A DNA stretch of 64,000 nucleotides from Streptomyces sp. CB02414 (GTDB lineage: Bacteria > Actinomycetota > Actinomycetes > Streptomycetales > Streptomycetaceae), in contig NZ_LIPF01000009.1 of the NCBI RefSeq assembly GCF_001905385.1, positions 62,001 to 126,000 of the forward strand, in the 5' to 3' direction. How positions within the stretch are numbered: the stretch's first letter is position 1; each line of letters opens with the position of its first letter. Under the pieces are notes generated by a model, which worked only from the letters and a program-made list of their open reading frames with translations, was not told the DNA's origin and searched no databases. This document shows, in pieces, positions 54,762 through 62,020 of the stretch. The position numbers were made by a program, and so were the translations under genes.

Positions 54762-55628
54762 CTACCAGGCAGGCGGGCTTGCTATCGAGCGGGACAGGAC
54801 CTCGTTCAGGACTCTTGCCGTTTCCGGTACGTCGAGCTGGGAGTTGTCGATGATCGGGAGGCCGGAGCCGTACCAGCCGGCCATGCGGCCGTGGATGCGG
54901 GCGACCTCCTCGTCGGTGAGGCGGCGGTTGCCGCTGCGTTCGGCGTTGCGTTCCAGGACGATGTCCAGGCCCGGCAGGAGGACGACCGGGAGCAGGCCGG
55001 GTCCGACGTGCCGCTTCCAGCCGCCGAGGCCGACGACCGGGCGGTCCGGGAAGACCGCGTCGTCGAGGATGCAGGAGATGCCGTTGGCGAGGAAGTTCCG
55101 GGCGGAGAAACCGCAGGTGCGGCGGGCGAGGCGGTACTGCGCCTCGCTGTTCTCGTTCCACCCGGTCTGGGGGTCGGCGAAGCCGGAGCGGACCCATTCC
55201 CGGACGTCGTCGAGACTGATGTGCGCGGTGGGCACCCGGCGGTGGTCCGCCCAGTACTTGGCGACGCTGGTCTTGCCCGCGCCCGCGGGGCCGATGAGCA
55301 GTACCGCGAGGGTGGCCGAGGCGGGGTCGGGCAGAGCCGTCGCGGCCGGCGGGACGCTGGGCACGGCCACGGGAGCGCCGGGCGGCAGCGGAACGTGGCC
55401 GGTGGTGCCGGTGGTGTCCGGCGCGGGTGGTACGGGGGCGGCCTGGTGGGGGCCTGAAGCCTGGTGCGGGCCCGGGGCCTGCGCGGGGTATCCAGGCGCC
55501 GCGGGCGGCGGTACCGGGGCGGCCGGCTGGTGCGGGCCCGGGTGGTGTGCGGCCGGGGACCAGCCGACGGCCGGTCCGTGCCCCGGCTGAGGGGGCGGCG
55601 GCAGCGGAGAACCCACTGCATGCTGCAT
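54762..55628 (-). CDS. P-loop ATP-binding protein with Pro/His-rich N-terminus
   Basis: A 288-residue protein. Residues 1-105 are disordered, rich in Pro, Ala, His and Gly (repeated GPHQ and PPPQ words). The rest is a kinase-like P-loop domain: Walker A LLIGPAGAGKTSVAKYWA (about 110-127), TAHISLDDVREWVRSGFADP, ILDDAVFPDRPVVGLGGW (Walker B-like) and NAERSGNRRLTDEEVARIHGRM, a lid-like segment, resembling AAA_33/zeta-toxin-type small-molecule or RNA kinases. ATG 55628. It follows aroB on the same strand but beyond a strong terminator. Substrate unknown. Confidence 0.8.
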   Translation of the reverse strand: MQHAVGSPLPPPPQPGHGPAVGWSPAAHHPGPHQPAAPVPPPAAPGYPAQAPGPHQASGPHQAAPVPPAPDTTGTTGHVPLPPGAPVAVPSVPPAATALPDPASATLAVLLIGPAGAGKTSVAKYWADHRRVPTAHISLDDVREWVRSGFADPQTGWNENSEAQYRLARRTCGFSARNFLANGISCILDDAVFPDRPVVGLGGWKRHVGPGLLPVVLLPGLDIVLERNAERSGNRRLTDEEVARIHGRMAGWYGSGLPIIDNSQLDVPETARVLNEVLSRSIASPPAW

Positions 55629-55705
55629 CCGGTGCCACTCCGTCTCGTACAGGCGATGGGCGCTGACGGCGGGAGGGGGTGACCCGCCCGCTGCTACCGA
55701 ACGGT

Positions 55706-55745
55706 ACCGCCCCCGGCCGTCGTTTGGTGAACGGCCGGGGGCGGT
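55706..55745 (-). terminator. Terminator of the aro operon
   Basis: ACCGCCCCCGGCCGT (55706-55720) pairs perfectly over 15 bases with ACGGCCGGGGGCGGT (55731-55745). It lies 51 bases past the aroB stop. Confidence 0.85.
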
Positions 55746-55795
55746 GTGAAGTGCCCGTCACGCAAGGCGAATCGGACGGAAGGTACGCCGGGGTA

Positions 55796-56887
55796 CTACT
55801 CGCCCACCTCACCGTAGGCGGCGAGGAGGACGGCCGGGTCGGGGCCCTCCAGCACGGTGGGCTTGGCGAGGCCGTCCAGGACGATGAAGCGCAGCAGGTC
55901 GCCGCGGGACTTCTTGTCGACCTTCATGTTCTCGACGAGCTTGGGCCACTGGTCGTAGCGGTAGTGCAGCGGCAGGCCGACCGCTTCGAGGATGCTGCGG
56001 TGCCGGTCGGCGGTGGCGTCGTCCAGGCGGCCCGCGAGGCGGCCCAGTTCGGCGGCGAAGTGCATGCCGACGGAGACGGCGGCGCCGTGGCGCCACTTGT
56101 AGCGCTCGTTCTTCTCGATGGCGTGGCCGAGGGTGTGGCCGTAGTTGAGGATCTCCCTGAGGCCCGCTTCCTTCAGGTCGGAGGAGACGACCTCCGCCTT
56201 GACCTTGATGGAGCGCACGATCAGCTCGGCGGTGTGCGGTCCGGCCGGGGTGCGCGCGGCCTGCGGGTCGGCCTCGATCAGGTCCAGGATCGCCGGGTCG
56301 GCGATGAAGCCGGCCTTGATGACCTCGGCGAGTCCGGAGACGTAGTCGTTGACCGGCAGCGAGTCCAGCGCGGCCAGGTCGCACAGGACGCCGGCCGGCG
56401 GGTGGAAGGAGCCGACGAGGTTCTTGCCCTCGGCGGTGTTGATGCCGGTCTTGCCGCCGACGGCCGCGTCCACCATGGCCAGCACGGTGGTGGGTACGGC
56501 GATCCAGCGCACGCCGCGCAGCCAGGTCGCGGCCACGAAGCCGGCCAGGTCGGTGCTGGCGCCGCCGCCGACGCCGACGATGACGTCGGTGCGGGTGAAG
56601 CCGGACTGGCCGAGCGCCTTCCAGCAGTAGGCGGCGACCTCGGCGGTCTTGGCCTCCTCGGCGTTGGGCACCTGGATGGCGATCGCCTCGTAGCCCTGCT
56701 CGGCGAGGTCGGCGCGCAGCGCGTCACCGGTCTCGGCGAGGGCCTCGGGGTGGATGACCGCGACGCGCTTGGCCCTGTCGCCGATCAGGCCGCCGAGCTC
56801 ACCGAGGAGCTGACGGCCCACCAGGACCTCGTAGGGGTCGGATCCCGCGGTGCCGCCGACCTGGATCCGGGTGACTGCCTCGCTCAT
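55796..56887 (-). CDS. aroB: 3-dehydroquinate synthase
   Basis: Cyclises DAHP to 3-dehydroquinate, step two of the shikimate pathway, using NAD and a divalent metal. The 363 residues include VGGGASTDLAGFVAATWLRG (nucleotide site), PTTVLAMVDAAVGGKTGIN, GLAEVIKAGFI and LNYGHTLGHAIEK with the metal-binding His residues. ATG 56887 (MSEAVTRIQVGG) overlaps the aroK stop as ATGA. Last gene of aroC-aroK-aroB. Confidence 0.98.
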   Translation of the reverse strand: MSEAVTRIQVGGTAGSDPYEVLVGRQLLGELGGLIGDRAKRVAVIHPEALAETGDALRADLAEQGYEAIAIQVPNAEEAKTAEVAAYCWKALGQSGFTRTDVIVGVGGGASTDLAGFVAATWLRGVRWIAVPTTVLAMVDAAVGGKTGINTAEGKNLVGSFHPPAGVLCDLAALDSLPVNDYVSGLAEVIKAGFIADPAILDLIEADPQAARTPAGPHTAELIVRSIKVKAEVVSSDLKEAGLREILNYGHTLGHAIEKNERYKWRHGAAVSVGMHFAAELGRLAGRLDDATADRHRSILEAVGLPLHYRYDQWPKLVENMKVDKKSRGDLLRFIVLDGLAKPTVLEGPDPAVLLAAYGEVGE

Positions 56888-57399
56888 GCTTCTTTCAACT
56901 CCAGTGCGTCCAGGGCGGCTTCGGCCACTTCTTCGGGCGTACGGCCGTCGGTGGCCACGACGACCGTGGCGGCCTCCTCGTAGAGGTGACGGCGGGCCTC
57001 CATCAGCTCGCGCCACTGCTTGCGCGGGTTGACGGCGAGCAGCGGGCGCGCGGCGTTCAGGCCGGTGCGCCTGACGGCCTCCTCGACGTCCATCGAGAGG
57101 TAGACGACGCGCCGCCCCGCGAGCAGCGCGCGGGTGTCCGCGTCCAGGATCGCGCCGCCGCCGAGGGCGAGGACACCCTCGTGCCCGGCGAGCGCGGTCC
57201 GCACGGCCTCCTTCTCCAGGGCCCGGAAGGCGGCCTCGCCCTCGTCGACGAAGATCTCGGCGATGGCCCGGCCCTGCGCGGCGACGATGTCCGCGTCCGT
57301 GTCCCGGTAGCCCGTGCCCAGGCGCTCCGCCAGCAGCTGCCCCACGGTGGACTTGCCGACCCCCATCGGGCCGACCAGGACGATCAGCGGCGCGTTCAC
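56884..57399 (-). CDS. aroK: Shikimate kinase
   Basis: Phosphorylates shikimate at the 3-hydroxyl with ATP. The 171 residues contain P-loop LVGPMGVGKSTVGQLLAERL, shikimate-binding YRDTDADIVAAQG, ALGGGAILDADTR and the RPLLAVNPRKQWRELMEAR lid. The start is GTG 57399, overlapping the aroC stop by four bases; the end overlaps aroB likewise, so the three genes are translationally coupled. Confidence 0.98.
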   Translation of the reverse strand: MNAPLIVLVGPMGVGKSTVGQLLAERLGTGYRDTDADIVAAQGRAIAEIFVDEGEAAFRALEKEAVRTALAGHEGVLALGGGAILDADTRALLAGRRVVYLSMDVEEAVRRTGLNAARPLLAVNPRKQWRELMEARRHLYEEAATVVVATDGRTPEEVAEAALDALELKEA

Positions 57400-58580
57400 C
57401 GGATCGCCAGGTTGTCGAGGTAGGACCGCACGTTGCGGCGGGTCTCGGCCACGCTGTCGCCGCCGAACTTCTCCGCCACCGCGTCCGCCAGGACCAGGGC
57501 GACCATCGCCTCGGCGACGATGCCGGCGGCCGGCACGGCGGACACGTCGGAACGCTGGTGGTGGGCCTGCGTGGCCTCGCCGGTGGTGACGTCCACGGTC
57601 TTCAGGGCGCGCGGCACGGTGGCGATCGGCTTCATCGCGGCCCGCACCCGCAGCAGCTCACCGGTGGTGAGGCCGCCCTCGGTGCCGCCGGAACGGCCGG
57701 AGACCCGGCGGATGCCCTCCTCCGTCCTCACGATCTCGTCGTGGGCCTGGGAGCCGGGCACGCGGGCCAGCTCGAAGCCGTCGCCGATCTCGACGCCCTT
57801 GATCGCCTGGATGCCCATGAGCGCGCCCGCGAGCCGTGCGTCGAGCTTGCGGTCCCAGTGGACGTGCGAGCCGAGGCCCACCGGCACGTCGTAGGCGAGG
57901 ATCTCGACGACGCCGCCGAGGGTGTCGCCGTCCTTGTGGGCCTGGTCGATCTCGGCGACCATCGCCTTCGAGGCGTCGGCGTCCAGGCAGCGCACGGGGT
58001 CGGCGTCCAGCTTCTCGACGTCGGCCGGCGTCGGGTACACGCCCTGGGGGGCCTTGGCCGCGGCCAGCTCGACCACATGGCTGACGATCTCGACGCCGGT
58101 CGTCTCCTTGAGGTACGACCGGGCCACCGCGCCCAGCGCCACCCGGGCGGCCGTCTCCCGCGCGGAGGCGCGCTCCAGGATCGGGCGGGCCTCGTCGAAG
58201 CCGTACTTCTGCATGCCGGCGAGGTCGGCGTGCCCGGGACGCGGACGGGTCAGCGGCGCGTTGCGGGCCAGACCGGCCAGTACCTCCGGGTCGACCGGGT
58301 CGGCCGCCATGACCTGCTCCCACTTCGGCCACTCGGTGTTGCCCACCATGACCGCGACTGGGGAACCGAGGGTGAGTCCGTGCCGGACACCGCCGAGGAA
58401 GGTGACCTCGTCACGCTCGAACTTCATCCGCGCACCGCGGCCGTAGCCGAGCCGCCGCCTCGCCAGATGGTCCGCCACCATGTCCGTGGTGATCGGCACG
58501 CCGGCGGGCAGACCCTCCAGCGTCGCGACGAGTGCGGGACCGTGGGACTCCCCCGCGGTCAGCCAGCGCAACCTGCTCAA
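57396..58580 (-). CDS. aroC: Chorismate synthase
   Basis: Removes phosphate from EPSP to give chorismate, using reduced FMN as cofactor. The 394 residues include LRWLTAGESHGPALVATLEGLPAG in pieces, RPRPGHADLAGMQKYG, RASARETAARVALGAVA and SGRSGGTEGGLTTGE, all family signatures. The initiation codon at 58580 opens MSRLRWLTAG. First gene of the aroC-aroK-aroB unit. 187 non-coding bases separate it from aroE upstream, so it probably has its own promoter there. Confidence 0.98.
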   Translation of the reverse strand: MSRLRWLTAGESHGPALVATLEGLPAGVPITTDMVADHLARRRLGYGRGARMKFERDEVTFLGGVRHGLTLGSPVAVMVGNTEWPKWEQVMAADPVDPEVLAGLARNAPLTRPRPGHADLAGMQKYGFDEARPILERASARETAARVALGAVARSYLKETTGVEIVSHVVELAAAKAPQGVYPTPADVEKLDADPVRCLDADASKAMVAEIDQAHKDGDTLGGVVEILAYDVPVGLGSHVHWDRKLDARLAGALMGIQAIKGVEIGDGFELARVPGSQAHDEIVRTEEGIRRVSGRSGGTEGGLTTGELLRVRAAMKPIATVPRALKTVDVTTGEATQAHHQRSDVSAVPAAGIVAEAMVALVLADAVAEKFGGDSVAETRRNVRSYLDNLAIR

Positions 58581-58767
58581 CGGTGCTCCTCAGTGCTCGC
58601 GCCCCGGTTATGCCTTGCGTACGCGTCCTGACCACGTACGGCAACGGCCCGACCGGGTGCGCGGCCCCGGCCCGCCACCTCCGATCCTCCCACGTCCGCG
58701 GGTACGGTCCGGAACCGGTCCGCTGGACGGACAAGAGCGCGGGCGGGCCCCCGCCCCGCGAGGAAGG

Positions 58768-59592
58768 TCAGCCGGCGAGCGCACGTTCCCCGGCCGCGCG
58801 CATCGCCGCGAGCGGGGCCGGCGACCGGCCGGTCATCTGCTCCACCTGGAGCACCGCCTGGTGCAGCAGCAGGTCGAGGCCACTGACGACGGCGCCGCCG
58901 TACGCGGACCAGCGGGCGGCGAGCGTGGTGGGCCACGGGTCGTAGAGCACGTCGAAGAGGGTCGCCGGCATCTCCGGGACCGCGGCGGCGAGGGCGTCGG
59001 TGGTGCCGGCGGGGGTGGTGGCCACGACCAGCGGGGCGCGCAGCGCCTCCTCGGCGTCCGCCCAGTCGGCGATGCGCACGTCGGCCCCCAGGCGCTCGGC
59101 CCAGCCCCGCATCTCGGCGGCGCGTGCCTCGCTGCGGACGTAGACGGTGATCTCGCCGGTGCAGATCCGGGCCAGGGCGGCCAGCGCGGAGGAGGCGGTG
59201 GCGCCGGCGCCGAGGATCGCGGCCCTCTCGGTCTTCTCGATGCCGTGCTCGCGCAGGGCGGCGATCATGCCCGGGACATCCGTGTTGTCGCCGGTCTTCC
59301 GGCCGTCCTCGGTGAAGACGACGGTGTTGACCGCGTCCACGGAGGCGGCGGTCTCGCTGACCGAGTCGAGCAGCGGGATGACCGCCCGCTTCAGCGGCAT
59401 GGTCAGCGACAGTCCGGCCCACTCGGGGCCGAGCTTCTCGAAGAAGCCCGGCAGGGCCGCCTCGTCGACGTCGAAGCGGTCGTACGTCCAGCCGTCCAGG
59501 CCCAGCTCCGTGTAAGCGGCGCGGTGCAGCACCGGGGACAGGGAGTGGGCGATCGGGGAGCCCAGGACGGCGGCTCGACGGCGTGCGGACAT
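58768..59592 (-). CDS. aroE: Shikimate dehydrogenase
   Basis: Reduces 3-dehydroshikimate to shikimate with NADPH. The 274 residues show the substrate site GSPIAHSLSPVLHRAAYTEL, LTMPLKRAVIPLLD with the catalytic Lys, the NTVV loop and the dinucleotide motif ILGAGATASSALAAL. ATG 59592 (MSARRRAAVLG) shares one base with the mltG stop (TGATG), so it is coupled to mltG. In many bacteria aroE follows mltG-ruvX-alaS in this order. Confidence 0.96.
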   Translation of the reverse strand: MSARRRAAVLGSPIAHSLSPVLHRAAYTELGLDGWTYDRFDVDEAALPGFFEKLGPEWAGLSLTMPLKRAVIPLLDSVSETAASVDAVNTVVFTEDGRKTGDNTDVPGMIAALREHGIEKTERAAILGAGATASSALAALARICTGEITVYVRSEARAAEMRGWAERLGADVRIADWADAEEALRAPLVVATTPAGTTDALAAAVPEMPATLFDVLYDPWPTTLAARWSAYGGAVVSGLDLLLHQAVLQVEQMTGRSPAPLAAMRAAGERALAG

Positions 59593-61337
59593 CAGTTCTT
59601 CCTCGAGGCGTTCCACTTGTCGACCAGCTTCTGGTGTTCCTTGTTGGTCTTGGTGAACTCACTCGTCTTGCCGTCGAGCGAGATGAAGTAGTACCAACCG
59701 CCATCGGTCGGGGCGAGCGCGCCCTTCAGCGCCTCCTCACCGGGGTTGCTGATCGGTCCGGGCGGCAAGCCCTTGTAGTAGTAGGTGTTGTACGGGTTGT
59801 CGTAGCTGCGCAGCTTGCTGAGCGACAGGTCGAGCTTGCTCTGGTTCTTGACGTAGTTGTACGTCGAGTCGAACTCGAGCATCCCGTTGGTCTGCGTGTT
59901 GCCGGGCTTGAGGCGGTTGTAGATGACCTCGGCCATCTTGCGGAAGTCCTCGTGGCTCCTGCCCTCGGCCTGAACGAGGCTCGCCACGGTCAGCAGCTGC
60001 CACGGGCCTTCGAGGTCGAGTTCCTCGGCCTTCTCTTCCAGTCCCAGTTCGTCGTACTTCTCGGTGGCCCGTGCCACCATCTGCTTCAGCACCTCCTCGG
60101 GCTTCTGGCCCTTGGCCGCCGAGTAGCTGGACGGGTAGAGGAACCCTTCCAGCGGGTCCTTCACGTCCTTGTGGTTCATGGCCCATTCGGGCAGGCCGAG
60201 GCTCTTCCACTCGGTCTTGGCGACCTTGGCCGTGGTGCCCTCGTCCACGCCGAGCTGCTTGTCGATCATCTTGTAGATGTCGACGTTGCGCTTGCCCTCG
60301 GCGATGATCAGGTTGCTGCGGCTCTTGGGATTGAGCAGGAGTTCGACGGCGTTCTCGGCCGACATCTCCTTCTGCAGCGTGTAGACGCCGTCCTGGATGC
60401 TCTTGCCGCGCGGGTTGCTCTGCTGGGCGGCGATGAAGGCGTCGACGCTCTTCACCACGCCCTTGCGTTTGAGCTCCTGGCCGATCGTCGAGCCGCCGGC
60501 GCCCTTGGGGATGGTGACGGTGACCTGCTCGCCGTTGCCGTCGCCCGCGTAGTCGGGGGCCGCGCCGAAACGTTCCTGGTAGAACTGGTAGCCGAAGTAC
60601 CCGATACCCGCGACGCCGCCGCCGAGCACCAGGCAGACCACCAGGCACGCGCATCCGTTGCGGCGCTTCTTGGGCTTCCCGCCGCCCCGGGCCCTGCGCT
60701 CGCCGCGGCCGTTGTCGGCGGGCTCGTCGTCGTCCTCCTCCGCGTCCCCGCCCGCGAAGAAGGCGTGCTCGCCCTCGTCGGGGCCCGGGTCCCAGTCGGT
60801 GCGCTGCGGTTCGGGCTCGCTGCGCCGGCGCGTGGGCGGTTCCGGCGGCGGATAGGCCTCCGGGGTGCCGTAGTAGTCCGGCTGGTCCGGGCCGTAGGCG
60901 GCCTGCTGGCCGTAGGGGTCCGACGGGTCGGCGGGGTACTGCGCCTGGGCCTGGGCGCCGGAGCCCCAGCCGCCGTCGCCGTAGCCCTGCTGGTGCTGGG
61001 AGTGCGCTTGCTCGCCGTACTGCTGGTCGCCGTACTGCTGCTGGTCATACTGCGACTGGTCGTACTGCGGCCGGCCGTACTGGTCGTACTGCGGCTCGGG
61101 GTGCTGCTGCCCGTACTGGTCGTACTGCGGCTGGTGACCGTACGCGGGCTGGCCGCCGTTGCCCCAGTCGCCGTACTGCTGCTGCGACTGCGGCTGCTCC
61201 GGATACTGCTGCGGCTGGCCGCCGTAGGGGGGCTGCTGACCCGTGTGGGCCTGCTGCCCGCCCCATCCGCCGTCCCCGTACAACGGGTCCTCCGGATGCC
61301 ACGGTTCGGGGCCTTGGCCCCGGCCATACTCAGTCAT
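59592..61337 (-). CDS. mltG: Endolytic murein transglycosylase MltG (YceG family)
   Basis: A 581-residue membrane enzyme that cuts nascent glycan strands. The first about 190 residues are cytoplasmic and unusual: Gln/Tyr/Gly/Pro-rich with repeated QYDQYGQ and QQYG words, then an acidic stretch and RRARGGGKPKKRRNG. One transmembrane helix follows (about 218-238; CACLVVCLVLGGGVAGIGYFG). The extracellular LysM-like and YceG domains end the protein, with catalytic Glu in VASLVQAEGRSHEDF and the NGMLEFDSTYNYV motif. ATG 61337 follows AGGGGA. Confidence 0.95.
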   Translation of the reverse strand: MTEYGRGQGPEPWHPEDPLYGDGGWGGQQAHTGQQPPYGGQPQQYPEQPQSQQQYGDWGNGGQPAYGHQPQYDQYGQQHPEPQYDQYGRPQYDQSQYDQQQYGDQQYGEQAHSQHQQGYGDGGWGSGAQAQAQYPADPSDPYGQQAAYGPDQPDYYGTPEAYPPPEPPTRRRSEPEPQRTDWDPGPDEGEHAFFAGGDAEEDDDEPADNGRGERRARGGGKPKKRRNGCACLVVCLVLGGGVAGIGYFGYQFYQERFGAAPDYAGDGNGEQVTVTIPKGAGGSTIGQELKRKGVVKSVDAFIAAQQSNPRGKSIQDGVYTLQKEMSAENAVELLLNPKSRSNLIIAEGKRNVDIYKMIDKQLGVDEGTTAKVAKTEWKSLGLPEWAMNHKDVKDPLEGFLYPSSYSAAKGQKPEEVLKQMVARATEKYDELGLEEKAEELDLEGPWQLLTVASLVQAEGRSHEDFRKMAEVIYNRLKPGNTQTNGMLEFDSTYNYVKNQSKLDLSLSKLRSYDNPYNTYYYKGLPPGPISNPGEEALKGALAPTDGGWYYFISLDGKTSEFTKTNKEHQKLVDKWNASRKN

Positions 61338-61462
61338 CGATCCCCTAGAGCCGCGAGGCGGGGGCGCGCGGCCTGTCATGGGGGCCGGCTTCCGTTCCGC
61401 CTCTTGCTGTGCGGTGGCTGTTCGAATGCCTCCGCATCGCGCGGAACGTTACCGTATCGCGA

Positions 61463-62020
61463 TCAGATGACCACTTCGACGCCCTCGCCGGGTGGCCTGC
61501 CTGACACCCGTTCGGATTCCAGGGCCTGCTGGAGGATGATCACAGCGGCGGCCTGGTCGATGACGGACCGGCCCTTCTTCGACTTCACGCCCGAGGCACG
61601 CAGTCCCTGGGTCGCCGTCACCGTCGTCATCCGCTCGTCGACGAGCCGGACCGGGACCGGCGCGATGCCCCGTGCCATCTCCTGCGCGAAGCGCCTGACC
61701 TTGGCCGCGGCCGGGCCCTCGCCCCCCTTGAGGGAGCGAGGGAGGCCGACGACGACCTCGATCGGCCCGTACTCCTCGACCAGCGCGCGCAGCCGGCGGT
61801 GCGCCGCCGGGACGTCGCGCCCGGGGACGGTCTCCACCGGGGTGGCGAGGATCCCGTCGGGGTCGCAGGAGGCGACCCCGATGCGGGCGTCCCCGACGTC
61901 GACGGCCAGGCGGCGGCCGCGGCGCATGACCGGGCCGCCGTCCGTCGGATCATCCGTCCGGCGGTCCGCCCGCTGGTCCATCCGGCCGTCGCCCCTCCGG
62001 CCGTTCGCCTCGTCGCTCAC
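61463..62020 (-). CDS. ruvX: Putative pre-16S rRNA nuclease / Holliday-junction resolvase (YqgF family)
   Basis: A 185-residue RNase H-fold protein. After a 30-residue charged tail comes RRLAVDVGDARIGVASCDPDG, then VEVVVGLPRSLKGGEGPAA, RLVDERMTTVTATQGLRASG and SVIDQAAAVIILQQAL, which supply the acidic catalytic residues. The E. coli member processes the 16S rRNA 5' end. ATG 62020 is chosen because it overlaps the alaS stop as ATGA. The unusually long start could instead be trimmed to ATG 61927 (MRRGRRLAVD). Confidence 0.93.
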   Translation of the reverse strand: MSDEANGRRGDGRMDQRADRRTDDPTDGGPVMRRGRRLAVDVGDARIGVASCDPDGILATPVETVPGRDVPAAHRRLRALVEEYGPIEVVVGLPRSLKGGEGPAAAKVRRFAQEMARGIAPVPVRLVDERMTTVTATQGLRASGVKSKKGRSVIDQAAAVIILQQALESERVSGRPPGEGVEVVI

